Source of the DNA: Candidatus Bathyarchaeota archaeon
GTDB lineage: Archaea > Thermoproteota > Bathyarchaeia > 40CM-2-53-6
Reading direction: 5' to 3'
Length of the DNA: 64,000 nt
Assembly: GCA_005888755.1 (NCBI GenBank)
Contig: VBBQ01000028.1
Span: 63,706 to 127,705, forward strand
Position 1 is the stretch's first letter; the number at the start of each line of letters is the position of its first letter. The notes under the pieces were generated by a model. That model saw only the letters and a list, made by a program, of their open reading frames with translations, ran no database searches and was not told the DNA's origin. Made by a program: the position numbers and the translations under genes. This document shows, piece after piece, positions 25,243 through 33,488 of the stretch.

Positions 25243-26964
25243 TCACGTACCTAGGATTCGTGTCGCGATGGTTGCCGGGGTTCGCGTTGTCATGTCAGGA
25301 AGCGTAGGCATTACCGTCACGGCAAAGCTGTCTCTTCCTGCCAGAACCGGTCCCGTAAGAGTGGTGGGTGCCACGGCGAGCATGGTGGCGGTCGTCGTGA
25401 TGATGACACCCGGGCCCCCGGTCTGGACTGCAATGTTCGTGTGCTCACAGTCGATATCGTTGGTAGTGTCTCGCGTACAGAATGGGCTTGTAGATGACCG
25501 ACGGGTCGCAGGCTCTGCGGTACTGTCCACGAACTGGTCAGACGTGTAGATAATTGCAGCGAGGCCGGTAGTCGGACTCGCAGCTACACCGAAGTCGTCG
25601 AGCAGGTCCCTGTTTCCGGTGCAGGTAACACCGGATTCGCACACGCCGCCGTAGTGTATTATTCCTGATGCCGCGATTTGGCTCCAGGTGCTTCCCGGGG
25701 TAGTTGCCTTGAGGTTCTGGCTGAAGTAGACCTTCCATGCGGCTGTCATCGGGTAGTTGTCCGGTGGGTTTACGCCGTCGAAGTAGTTTGTCCCGTACCA
25801 TACTACATCCAGCGCGCCATCGCTTCCCGCGCTGCTCCAGGGGAAGATGGCTGTTTTAGACTGTCCTTTGTTGATTTGGAACGGCCCGGACCAGGTTTGT
25901 CCGAGGGTCTTGGAGAAGCTGTAGAAGATGTTGTGGTTGTCGCTGTAGACGACGTAGATATTTCCAGCGATGTCAACGCTCACGTTGATGAACTGGTGGC
26001 CATAGTCAAGATTGGTGTTCGGGTTGTTGTACACTATGGTGTCGGTGAACGTCAGACCCCCGTCGGTGGATACGGCTATCCAAACTGTGTGAACATGGCA
26101 GAAGATTGTGCACTGGGCCAACTCTGCAGCACTCGCAACGGAGCTGAATACTTGGTAAACCGCATGGTTCCGTGGGTCTATGGCTAGGTTGCCGATAACG
26201 TTGTTGAACCCGGCCAGGAAAGCCACGTGTGCTGGGTCAAACGCGTTTCCCGTCTGGGTGAAAGTGGCCCCACCGTCCAGGCTGCACGTGACGAAAATAT
26301 CGTTGGTGGCCGAAATAGCATGGTAGGACACGCACACTTTGTCAGCCCCATCGGCAGCGATCCACTCCCGGTCATCAACTGGAATGCTAGCTCCGGTTGG
26401 GTTGAGAAGCCACGAGCCGCCTCCGTCTTTGCTCGTAGACACGTAAACATTCGCTAGCGGAGGGGAGGTGGCTAAACTTGCTGCGTAGATGTTGAAGAAG
26501 CCGTTCAGGTTTCGAACAGGCGCGACCGCAATGTCAGTATCACCGCCCGCAGGAGAGAATCCAATCCTCCCCGAGGACGCACTGTTCGGCAAAGGAAGAG
26601 TGGTGAAGTGTTGGCCGCCGTCGGTTGACTTGTAGGCGAAGGTCCCACCGCACTGCCCACCGATGACGCAGAACACGTTCTCCGACGAACCGTAGAAGCT
26701 GCCATCAGGGGCTGCCCGAATTGATGGTTCTCCCTCCGTGTTCATACAGGTCCGAAGAGAGTTGGGGCAGGTCGTACCTACACTGGCACCGGTTGTGAAC
26801 GGGTTCCCGGCGAGCTCATAGTTGCTGAAGGTCGGGGTCTTCGTGGAGCCTCCGTCCGCGGAGGCTGGCTGAAGGGCGCCCGGGGCTAGAAACATTAAGC
26901 CTGCAAGGGACAGAATTGAGAGAAGAGTTGTCTTGGCTATTCGTGAAGTGTTCGGAATTTTCAT
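25243..26964 (-). CDS. Secreted BNR/sialidase-like repeat protein
   Basis: A 573-residue protein with an N-terminal signal peptide (basic start, then TTLLSILSLAGLMFLAPGAL, cleavage near ASA at residue 35). It has at least four Asp-box (BNR) repeats of the SxDGGxxF/W type: STDGGQHFTT, SKDGGGSWLL, SLDGGATFTQ and STDGGLTFTD. This implies a six-bladed beta-propeller exported from the cell. The sialidase catalytic Arg triad cannot be assigned, so enzymatic activity is open. The C-terminus is rich in Thr, Val and Pro. TTATAGGG on the minus strand about 25 bp before the ATG is a likely TATA element. Confidence 0.78.
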   Translation of the reverse strand: MKIPNTSRIAKTTLLSILSLAGLMFLAPGALQPASADGGSTKTPTFSNYELAGNPFTTGASVGTTCPNSLRTCMNTEGEPSIRAAPDGSFYGSSENVFCVIGGQCGGTFAYKSTDGGQHFTTLPLPNSASSGRIGFSPAGGDTDIAVAPVRNLNGFFNIYAASLATSPPLANVYVSTSKDGGGSWLLNPTGASIPVDDREWIAADGADKVCVSYHAISATNDIFVTCSLDGGATFTQTGNAFDPAHVAFLAGFNNVIGNLAIDPRNHAVYQVFSSVASAAELAQCTIFCHVHTVWIAVSTDGGLTFTDTIVYNNPNTNLDYGHQFINVSVDIAGNIYVVYSDNHNIFYSFSKTLGQTWSGPFQINKGQSKTAIFPWSSAGSDGALDVVWYGTNYFDGVNPPDNYPMTAAWKVYFSQNLKATTPGSTWSQIAASGIIHYGGVCESGVTCTGNRDLLDDFGVAASPTTGLAAIIYTSDQFVDSTAEPATRRSSTSPFCTRDTTNDIDCEHTNIAVQTGGPGVIITTTATMLAVAPTTLTGPVLAGRDSFAVTVMPTLPDMTTRTPATIATRILGT

Positions 26965-27131
26965 AAGGGGGTTCAGCGGACGGGCACCCTATAACCAATA
27001 TTCCGCACGGCAACATTCTCGGAACACGAAATTTTCGGGTTTCGATATATCGGGTGGCGACAGCTTTCTGAGCTATCGGGGTATTATGAACGGCATTTTG
27101 CCCAAGGATATAGTTTATTCTTCTATATGCG

Positions 27132-27149
27132 CGTCTCATGGTTGAGACG
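27132..27149. promoter_or_regulatory. Inverted repeat, probable operator of the AbiE-like pair
   Basis: CGTCTC and GAGACG form a perfect 6-bp inverted repeat with a 6-nt centre, ending 2 bp before the TATA box at 27152. A repressor bound here would block promoter recognition. AbiEi antitoxins are known to autoregulate through inverted repeats, so the first gene product is the likely ligand. Confidence 0.6.
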
Positions 27150-27151
27150 TA

Positions 27152-27159
27152 TTTATATA
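27152..27159 (+). promoter_or_regulatory. TATA box of the AbiE-like operon
   Basis: TTTATATA centred 27.5 bp before ATG 27183 is an ideal archaeal TATA box for a leaderless transcript. It also decides the start: an upstream ATG at 27138 would place the TATA box inside the gene. Confidence 0.75.
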
Positions 27160-27182
27160 TCTACCAACACGCATATCCATGC

Positions 27183-27845
27183 ATGACACTAAGGCCGGAA
27201 CTAACGATAGCACAGACAATCGGAGAAAAACCAGTTTACCACATAAATGAGCTGCGCAAGATAACCGATTCTCGAGCTACAGCGTATAGGATATTGAGCA
27301 AACTCCGGGAAGCTGGATTTGCGGAGCAAATTAAAGAAGGCTATTTCACAATTCGTTCCAGTCTGTTTCAACCATTCAATCTTTGGTCGAATCTCCTTCC
27401 ATCATTGCAAGCCCTAAAGCAAGCGCGGTTTTTTGGCTTGTCCTACAATGAAAACGATGTGAGACTCGCTATACAAATATTGAAAGGCGTCATAACGTTG
27501 GATTATCGCGCATACGAACTTACGAAGCTCCAATCTCCGCGTTTGCTTTTCATTTATGTTGACGATGTTGACCAAGCAGCAAGAACGCTGAGAGAACACA
27601 AGTTCTCGGAAGGCACGCAGGGTAGAGTAGTCATCATCCCGCGGATAGGAGTGTTCAGAAATGAGATCCAGCGGGTCTACCTCGATTGCATTGCTTATGG
27701 AGGAAGAAGTTTACTCGATGCCATCGCGATTGAGATCGTTCACAATGAAAGTCTGGATCCCCATGTACGAGGAATCTTCAAGGCCGAAGATGTACTGAAG
27801 GTCAGAGATGAGCTTGGCGCCCAGTCTGGAACAAGAAGCGATTAA
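27183..27845 (+). CDS. AbiEi-like antitoxin / winged-helix regulator
   Basis: A 220-residue protein with an N-terminal winged helix (PVYHINELRKITDSRATAYRILSKLREAGFAEQI, then YFTIRSSLF) and a C-terminal domain of the AbiEi antitoxin type. It overlaps a nucleotidyltransferase gene by 38 bp, the usual layout of AbiE toxin-antitoxin modules. Codon and base use are more AT-rich than the surroundings, consistent with transfer. The start at 27183 is chosen from the TATA box position. It probably neutralises the toxin and represses its own promoter. Confidence 0.72.
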   Translation: MTLRPELTIAQTIGEKPVYHINELRKITDSRATAYRILSKLREAGFAEQIKEGYFTIRSSLFQPFNLWSNLLPSLQALKQARFFGLSYNENDVRLAIQILKGVITLDYRAYELTKLQSPRLLFIYVDDVDQAARTLREHKFSEGTQGRVVIIPRIGVFRNEIQRVYLDCIAYGGRSLLDAIAIEIVHNESLDPHVRGIFKAEDVLKVRDELGAQSGTRSD

Positions 27846-28311
27846 GATAACCGATGAGCTTGGCAGGGTGGTTTTTGTCGGCGCATTTGCCGTAAACCAT
27901 TATTCCAAGTATCGAACGACAAGAGACATTGATTTAGCGATAGCTGCACCGTTGAATGAACAAAAACTAACCCGTTTGGGATACACAAAATGGCAAGGAT
28001 CTAAGGGATCGTGGCTCACCTCCCGCGGAATTAAGGTCGATTTCTACACGAGAGACGTGGGAGGGATACCTGTGCCTTGGATTTTGAAAAACGCAGTTCA
28101 ACTAAGGCTTGGGGAGAAGGAAGTCAGGGTTATTTGCTTGGAGGGACTAATACTCGCAAAGCACAGAGCAGGACGCACCGCGGATGTAGCTGACCTAAGG
28201 CAACTGATGATTCATCGGGGCGGGACTGTTGTGTGGGACCTTATGGCGGAAATCGCGACGGATCATGAAATAGCTGAGTTGCAGCGAATCTCCAAGGCCT
28301 TTGCGCCCTAG
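27808..28311 (+). CDS. AbiEii-like nucleotidyltransferase, probable toxin
   Basis: A 167-residue minimal nucleotidyltransferase. The core motif is FVGAFAVNHYSKYRTTRDIDLAI (residues 23-45: glycine-containing helix start, then the Asp-x-Asp metal pair), with a further Asp in IKVDFYTRDVGG near residue 70 and ARHRAG/DVADLRQL-like helices after it. AbiEii toxins transfer nucleotides to tRNA acceptor ends. This protein is shorter than the classical AbiEii, so target and toxicity are inferred from family and operon partner. Confidence 0.7.
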   Translation: MSLAPSLEQEAIKITDELGRVVFVGAFAVNHYSKYRTTRDIDLAIAAPLNEQKLTRLGYTKWQGSKGSWLTSRGIKVDFYTRDVGGIPVPWILKNAVQLRLGEKEVRVICLEGLILAKHRAGRTADVADLRQLMIHRGGTVVWDLMAEIATDHEIAELQRISKAFAP

Positions 28312-28640
28312 CGTGTTGTAACCTCTGGGTGGATAACCCGAAAATCGGTCTCCGTATGCGATTTGCACTTATGCTAGGTGTCCGGCGGCCGCACCATGTC
28401 ACCTGCCCTGCTTCGTTGCGGGCTCCATGTCTGGGTCTGGTTTGAAACTTGAGCTTCTAACAGGCTTACCTGGGATTGGAGTTGTTCCGATTCGTGCTAC
28501 GAGGTTGCTGTTTGTTCCGCCGAGTTGTGAGTTGAACGTTTGAATCTGTGAGATCTGAGTGTTTAGTGACGAAATTTGGGCGTTCAAAGAGTCGTGTCGA
28601 CCCTTTTTTCGTCAGACTCATTAGCAAATGTTATTCGATC
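28312..28640. other. Repeat copy R3, tRNA-Gly 3'-end duplicate and a coding remnant
   Basis: R3 (28340-28396, plus) shares GAAAATCGG and TGCGATTTGCAC with R2 and ends in CCGGCGGCCGCACCA (28382-28396), identical over 15 nt to the 3' end of tRNA-Gly (24863-24877). Downstream, the minus strand at 28399-28587 encodes a short coiled-coil-like stretch (LNAQISSLNTQISQIQ, then a Pro/Lys-rich tail to a TGA). It has no clear start or promoter and looks like the tail of a lost gene. Nothing else is seen. Confidence 0.5.
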
Positions 28641-29450
28641 ATGTGGTTCTGGGTGCCCTTGTTCGGGAGAAAACGGGACCGGCCGGAAAACCGAGTGGAG
28701 CAGTTGCTCCTGGCCGGCGCTAACGATGTCACAGCGCGTCAGAGATTCCTCATCGAGTTCATGGATTCAGACATTTTCTGCATCGGGGAGATTAAGGGTC
28801 CAAATGTGCAGGTGGAGGGAGAACACTCTCGAACGGCGGAAAACACCGAGGTTTCGATAGCCGCTTTTGATCACAAGGGCGAAAGGATCACCGCCGCCTA
28901 CACGTCCCTAGCTAGGATGAGGGAAGCACTCGGAGACGGCTTCCGCGGGAAGCCATGGTTTAGCACAAAGGCACGGAACGTGTTGAAGGCGATTCATCCC
29001 CAGTCTGTGATGGTTTTGAACTGAGGATGCACGTTCGGGAAAGAGTTCACGCACCACGAGATTCAACTGCTCCTCGAGGGTCGATCCAAAGAATTGGACA
29101 CTACGGTCCAGGTACAGGCTAGAACCGAATACGAGTCTAGGCCGGCAACAGAACCTCCTCAAGCCTTCCTTGACCAGGCTTGGAAATATTTCACGGAGAG
29201 GGGAGACATTCAGGAGGCCTATCTTGCCGAGGTCAGGGCAGCTTCACTCAACGAGCCTTGGCATCCAATGATCGGGGTTCGTGTAAGAGACCGTAAGAAG
29301 ACCAGATTCGGAGAGATCGTTGCCGATCTAGACAGAATTGGACACACGAGACTAGCACAGGGAGTTATGATGGACATAGTCGAGATCACTCCCGAGGAAA
29401 CTCGCGACCGGCGTTTCGCTGGAATAGAGCCCTTCTACAGACACCGCTGA
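28641..29450 (+). pseudogene. SseB-family protein gene interrupted by an in-frame TGA
   Basis: The frame reads as one SseB-like protein split by a single TGA at 29022-29024. The first part has the SseB N-terminal domain (DSDIFCIGEIKG, AYTSLARMREALG) up to SVMVLN. After the TGA, GCTFGKEFTHHEIQLLLEG continues the motif that reads NPGSxxGKEFTxxEI in the family, followed by the C-terminal domain (AWKYFTERGDIQEAYLAEVRAA, then MDIVEITPEETRDRR and IEPFYRH). No frame change occurs. It may be a recent pseudogene, a sequencing error, or two separate proteins with re-initiation at TTG 29094. Readthrough is possible but unsupported. Confidence 0.75.
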
Positions 29451-29494
29451 CCAGAAATCGTCCAAGAGTTTTTCCGAAAGGTAGGAAATCCGTG

Positions 29495-29932
29495 TCAGAC
29501 GACCGTGACGACGTCAGAACGAAATGCCTGCATCAACTGGACCAGCCTCTCAAAGTCTCCCTTGTCGGCCAGGAGTATTTTGACAGGCTCGCCCGAGATA
29601 GTATTGATCAAGAGGTGTCCGCGGTGGACGAACGAGGGCTTCTTCAACTCGATCCGAGAGATGTTCCCTCTCGGAACCTCGAAGTCCTTCTTCTGCTCCA
29701 GATCGGAAATCACACGAGCACTCTCGTCCCGGGAAAGCCTCGACCCCAAGGCGGCTCCAACCATGCCTCCGAGCGGTGCCCCTGCCAACTGTTTGAGCAG
29801 TGCTCTCCGGCTCTTCACCCCAATTAGCCTCTTCGTGGTCGCGTAGATCCCGTAGCCGGCGATTCCACCCGCTTTGAGCATCCGCCCGCTTGACAGCCCG
29901 CCCAAGTATTCTTCGTCCTGCACTTGTCCCAA
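29495..29932 (-). CDS. Hypothetical protein with a PH-like domain shared with the 49.7-51.0 kb protein
   Basis: A 145-residue protein. The segments DEEYLGGLSSG, GYGIYATTKRLIGVKSRR, ISDLEQKKDFEVPRGNISRIELKKP and RGHLLINTISG match, in the same order, segments of the zinc-finger membrane protein encoded at 49658-50986. They appear to form a small PH-like beta domain interrupted by a Gly-rich, possibly membrane-associated stretch (APLGGMVGAALGS). Function unknown. Confidence 0.65.
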   Translation of the reverse strand: MGQVQDEEYLGGLSSGRMLKAGGIAGYGIYATTKRLIGVKSRRALLKQLAGAPLGGMVGAALGSRLSRDESARVISDLEQKKDFEVPRGNISRIELKKPSFVHRGHLLINTISGEPVKILLADKGDFERLVQLMQAFRSDVVTVV

Positions 29933-30077
29933 AAGGATTCCAGCCCTATGTGTGCCGTACTGCTGAAGTTATTGAGACTTGGACCGACGTTTTATGGGTT
30001 TGCGGGACACTCTAAGTTCCCATAGAAGTTATTCTTGCTAAAACTCTTAACTTGTGTGTGCGCACCATGTCACCAGT

Positions 30078-30419
30078 TTATCGCATCTTTCTAACCGGCC
30101 TGAACGCCACGATTAGCCACCACACGACAGCTTGTCCCGCGATGGTTATGGCAGTGAGCTCTAATCCGCTGATCGCGAATAGCGGAACGAAATAGGTCAG
30201 GATGGACGCCGAAGGAATACTCGCGGTCCTCCTTGGAACCTGAGAATTCTTGTTTAGCACGGTAGGCAGGCTAAAGACTGCCAATCCAGCGCTGCCAATT
30301 GAGATTAGAAGGTCTACCAGACTCAAGAATAATGCCCCGGGTGCATTCCTATCTTTGTCCGACTTGTTAGAAGTCTCTCCAATAGAAAAGTCAAACTTAC
30401 GGCCAGGCCCTTCCACCAA
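30078..30419 (-). CDS. Small membrane protein
   Basis: A 113-residue protein with two or three hydrophobic helices (about residues 30-52, 70-90 and 90-105) and a basic C-terminus (FRPVRKMR). No family is recognised. Its sequence is not constrained by a visible operon. Confidence 0.5.
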   Translation of the reverse strand: MVEGPGRKFDFSIGETSNKSDKDRNAPGALFLSLVDLLISIGSAGLAVFSLPTVLNKNSQVPRRTASIPSASILTYFVPLFAISGLELTAITIAGQAVVWWLIVAFRPVRKMR

Positions 30420-30465
30420 ACCCCCGGTACTGTTGTTGTGTTACCACTGCCGCGGAGACTCGGTG

Positions 30466-31239
30466 TTACTTCTCTCTTAGAGTGAATCGGAGCCCTGACC
30501 ATGTCTTGTCGATCGAACAGATCTTGAAATCAACCATCCCGGCGGCGAGTCCTGCCTCGCGGACTACTGGCTGTCCCAAGTCCGTTTGAAGCCCAGAGCT
30601 CTGCTTGGGCCAGAGAATCCATAAGCCAGCGTTCTTCGAAAAAGGCTTCAGACGTTGTATCCTATCTTCTAGCTCTCTTCGCGACTTCGCAAACCAGAGA
30701 GTAAGGTCAGACTCATTTCTGACGCCGTCTCTTAGCATCACGTCCTTTGGTAGCTCGCCTAAGGTTTCCCGGAATCTCTGAGGCGCCCCGACAAGTGAAA
30801 TTGTGTTTCCTGGTTTGATTCCGAGTTTCTTGTACAGGGGTGAATCTGCGTATCCCTCTAGGCGTGACCGAGAGCGGGGGGGTTCTTCGGGGAGATGCCC
30901 GATGACGTCTTCCAGTCTTTCGACTATTCGCTCCCAGTTTGTGTAGTCTGCGTCGGGAATCTGGGCCTTGATTATTTCTACTTTTTCCAGCTCTCCGTCA
31001 ACAAAGACCAGGGGTATTGTTCTGGTCGTTTTGTAGGACCTTAACGCCATGGCTACGTCCCGTCCCTGAGATGGCAACCGGGACAGATCGATGATGACTG
31101 CTCCGGGAGGATTTTCTCGCTCGCGGAGTAGACTTGGAGTGAACTTGTCGTACTCCACGACATATCCTGCAGATCGCAGACGATCTGCTTTCTCCTTGGC
31201 TTCGGCTTCGTTCCAATGAATGAGCCTCACATGGTACAA
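30466..31239 (-). CDS. Receiver-like plus DUF3052-like two-domain protein
   Basis: The 257-residue protein has an N-terminal domain of about 115 residues with the fold pattern of a response-regulator receiver (VRLIHWNEAEAKEKADRLRSAGY, GAVIIDLSRLP with an Asp at the phosphorylation-like position, TIPLVFVDG). A C-terminal DUF3052-like domain follows (GYADSPLYKKLGIKPGNTIS, LWFAKSRRELEDRI, AGLWILWPKQSS, VDFKICSIDKTWSGLRF). The pairing suggests a signal-linked adaptor, but no kinase is nearby. Role unknown. Confidence 0.72.
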   Translation of the reverse strand: MYHVRLIHWNEAEAKEKADRLRSAGYVVEYDKFTPSLLRERENPPGAVIIDLSRLPSQGRDVAMALRSYKTTRTIPLVFVDGELEKVEIIKAQIPDADYTNWERIVERLEDVIGHLPEEPPRSRSRLEGYADSPLYKKLGIKPGNTISLVGAPQRFRETLGELPKDVMLRDGVRNESDLTLWFAKSRRELEDRIQRLKPFSKNAGLWILWPKQSSGLQTDLGQPVVREAGLAAGMVDFKICSIDKTWSGLRFTLREK

Positions 31240-31273
31240 GTGAGTCTCGTCGCCATCTTGTGGTGGAATCTCG

Positions 31274-31612
31274 TTAGGGGCGTTTGATGTTGGTAACTCT
31301 GAGTTTGAACTGTAGAGTCTTACCTGCCATGGGATGGTTTCCGGCTTTTCCGTATGCTTTCTCGGGAGGAATCACGACTTCTTTTTCCTCGTTGATTTTC
31401 ATGCCGATCAAGGCTTCGTCAAATCCTTGGATGACTTTTCCAGTTCCGAGTGTTACTTGCAAGGGTTTGTAGTCTCGGGCGGGGTTGTAGAGTCCTGCGG
31501 ATTTCGCTTCTTTCTCCATTGAAGTGTCGAAGACCTTCCCCCCTGGGTATCGTCCGAGATAATGTACGGATACGGTGTCTCCTTTCTGGGCCTTGATGTC
31601 TGGGGTGCTCAA
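31274..31612 (-). CDS. FKBP-type peptidyl-prolyl cis-trans isomerase
   Basis: A 112-residue FKBP domain protein that catalyses proline isomerisation during protein folding. Visible motifs are DTVSVHYLGRYPGGKVFDTS at the N-terminus, GTGKVIQGFDEALIGMK (active-site strand and loop, residues 56-72), VVIPPEKAYG and the terminal strand LQFKLRVTNI. A 24-residue loop after FDTS and the absence of the SlyD insert and metal tail make it a compact archaeal form. Confidence 0.92.
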   Translation of the reverse strand: MSTPDIKAQKGDTVSVHYLGRYPGGKVFDTSMEKEAKSAGLYNPARDYKPLQVTLGTGKVIQGFDEALIGMKINEEKEVVIPPEKAYGKAGNHPMAGKTLQFKLRVTNIKRP

Positions 31613-31632
31613 TGTAGATCGCAGGCGTCGTA

Positions 31633-32244
31633 CTACGGGCTCTGTAAATAGCTAACGGTCGTTTCGCCACGCGATGTCTCCGACACTGCTTTGATTGATT
31701 CGAATTCCTGTTTAAGCAGGCCGAGAACCATCAGGTCGTGGTACCCGTTGTCGAAGAATACGGCATCCCGTAATCGGGCTTCTTCTTTGAAGCCTAGCTT
31801 CTTGGCTAGTTGGATACTGAGGTTGTTCTCGGCGTAGGTCCACCATTCGGCTCGATGCAAGTTCAGTTGTCTAAACACTTCGTTCAGTAGTAGCTCAGCG
31901 GCCTCTGTCCCGTATCCCTTGTTCCAGGCGGTCTTTTCCCCTAATGCTAAACCGACATCGGCAGTTGTCACTCTTCGCTGGAATTGGTGGATTCGAATGG
32001 TCGCCCAGCCGATTGGCTTACGTGTGGATTTCTCTTCGATAATGTAGGCTCTTCTTCCTGTGTCTTCTCCTTTCAGCTCTTTCGCGAATTCGGCCTCCAG
32101 TGCATCCTTCGAGATCATATGGTCCGGGAAAGAGCGGGCCAAGCGCATGATTTCCTCGTCATTCTGCCACTTGTGTAGCGCGATCAGATCTTCACGTTCC
32201 AGCGCTCGAAGAACAACAAGCACTCCTGAGAGCAAGACTATCAA
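31633..32244 (-). CDS. RimJ/RimL-like GNAT N-acetyltransferase
   Basis: A 203-residue acetyltransferase of the ribosomal-protein-alanine type. It starts with VVLRALEREDLIALHKWQNDEEIMRL, typical of the RimJ/RimL group, and has the acetyl-CoA loop AWNKGYGTEAAELLLNEVF near residue 115 and NNLSIQLAKKLGFKEEARLRDAVFFDNGYHDLMVLGLL at the end. It could acetylate protein N-termini or small amines. The GTG or ATG choice near residue 1 to 8 is uncertain. Confidence 0.88.
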   Translation of the reverse strand: MIVLLSGVLVVLRALEREDLIALHKWQNDEEIMRLARSFPDHMISKDALEAEFAKELKGEDTGRRAYIIEEKSTRKPIGWATIRIHQFQRRVTTADVGLALGEKTAWNKGYGTEAAELLLNEVFRQLNLHRAEWWTYAENNLSIQLAKKLGFKEEARLRDAVFFDNGYHDLMVLGLLKQEFESIKAVSETSRGETTVSYLQSP

Positions 32245-32346
32245 TCCCTATCCGAGTTTCCACAAGTAATAACTTGAGCCCTTTGAGAGGGATGCTCTTT
32301 CCGTGAGAGATTCATCTTAATACGCCATGGGAGGCACTAGGTCATT

Positions 32347-32631
32347 ATGATGGCTGAGAGACAGAAGTACAAGGCAAGATTCTCGAGCAGACTACCGAAT
32401 GGAGATTTCCTAAGCTTTACGGTTTGGCCGGGAAAGAGCGACCCGAACGCTGAGGTATTGACTATCCAGATCCGCCGCGAAGGCAGTGCTGGATGGGAGA
32501 CAGTTCACAGAATCGCCATCTATCGGACCCCTGATGGCAAATTCTCACTCTTGCCCGAGCGAACCCCAGCCTCGCAACCTGCGAAGACCGAGCCTATTGG
32601 TGGAGACGAGGCGGGCGAGTCTATCGAGTAA
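32347..32631 (+). CDS. Hypothetical protein
   Basis: A 94-residue protein with an antiparallel-strand pattern (KYKARFSSRLPNGDFLSFTVWPG, EVLTIQIRREG, VHRIAIYRTPDGKFSLLPE) and an acidic, Pro/Gly-rich tail. A TATA-like CTTAATACG lies about 30 bp before the start and a GGGAGG precedes the ATG, supporting expression. No family is recognised. Confidence 0.65.
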   Translation: MMAERQKYKARFSSRLPNGDFLSFTVWPGKSDPNAEVLTIQIRREGSAGWETVHRIAIYRTPDGKFSLLPERTPASQPAKTEPIGGDEAGESIE

Positions 32632-32698
32632 CTGACTGCGAGGAGGCTCCAAGTTATAACTCAGGATCAGATAGGCTGATAGGAAGTCGAGAAGTGGA

Positions 32699-33100
32699 TT
32701 GGCTACTAGCGAGATTATTCTGGAAGAGACGCCTTACCTCAACCTGACTACCAAAGGCCGACGTACCGGCTTGTTCCGATCTGTTGAGCTCTGGTTCGCT
32801 TTCGAGGATGGGAAGTTATTCTTCCTAGCTCATGACAATTCTAGTTGGTGGAAAAACCTAGGGAAGACGCCCCGGGTGGAGATCGAGGTTGGAGAGATAC
32901 TTTTCGAGGGAACTGGAAATCTCGTTCAAGAGAGTCTAGAGCATGTTTTCAATCTCTTCCGGCGGAAGTATGGTGACGATCAAGTGAATCGATGGTATGG
33001 TGGTCAGAGGTCCAACCGTAGAGCTGTAGCGGTGGAGCTGAGGAAGGTCTTGGGCAAGAGGCCGTCCGAGAAGATGCGACCTATCGAACTGGCCGCGTGA
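32699..33100 (+). CDS. F420/flavin-dependent nitroreductase-like split-barrel protein
   Basis: A 133-residue protein of the deazaflavin-dependent nitroreductase (DUF385) group. The signature is LNLTTKGRRTGLFRSVELWFAFEDGKLFFLA, followed by SSWWKNLGKTPRVEIEVG (cofactor-binding loop). Family members use coenzyme F420, so the organism may make F420. TTG at 32699 is the start. Substrate unknown. Confidence 0.83.
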   Translation: MATSEIILEETPYLNLTTKGRRTGLFRSVELWFAFEDGKLFFLAHDNSSWWKNLGKTPRVEIEVGEILFEGTGNLVQESLEHVFNLFRRKYGDDQVNRWYGGQRSNRRAVAVELRKVLGKRPSEKMRPIELAA

Positions 33101-33154
33101 CCCGATAGTCATATAGCGGGAGCGCACGGTTTCCAGAGAGAAGTTGGACTTACG

Positions 33155-33418
33155 ATGGCTTACGGTTTAGCTGAGGGTTTCAGAAAGACTGCGATACGGT
33201 TGGGTGGCAAGAAGAAGAACAGGGCGATTATTGTCGCAACATTTGGAAACCATTTCACCCTCAACGATGCCCTAGAGAAGTTTCGCAAAGAAGGTTTGCG
33301 CTTCGAGACTGAAAAGGGTCATATTGTCAAGATCTTCTTGGACAAGAATACAGAAGAGAGAGCTGAGCAGGTGCGCAAGATCATTCGTGAAGGCTTCGGC
33401 TATGTCGAACCTCTTTGA
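33155..33418 (+). CDS. Hypothetical protein
   Basis: An 87-residue basic protein (KTAIRLGGKKKNRAIIVATFGNHFTLNDALEKFRKEG, then EERAEQVRKIIREGFGYVEPL) with an alpha/beta pattern. It follows the nitroreductase-like gene on the same strand by 54 bp. No family is recognised. Confidence 0.6.
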   Translation: MAYGLAEGFRKTAIRLGGKKKNRAIIVATFGNHFTLNDALEKFRKEGLRFETEKGHIVKIFLDKNTEERAEQVRKIIREGFGYVEPL

Positions 33419-33488
33419 CCTTCTCGCAGATTAGGTAGACACTTTCAAACGTCCCCCGATTCCTTGTCAGGATTCCGGTAGTGTCATA

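Noticed and set aside
28399-28587. A real gene for the short coiled-coil frame on the minus strand
   Set aside because: No canonical start with promoter support, a TGA close upstream in frame, and a truncated look. It is recorded as a remnant in the intergenic entry instead.
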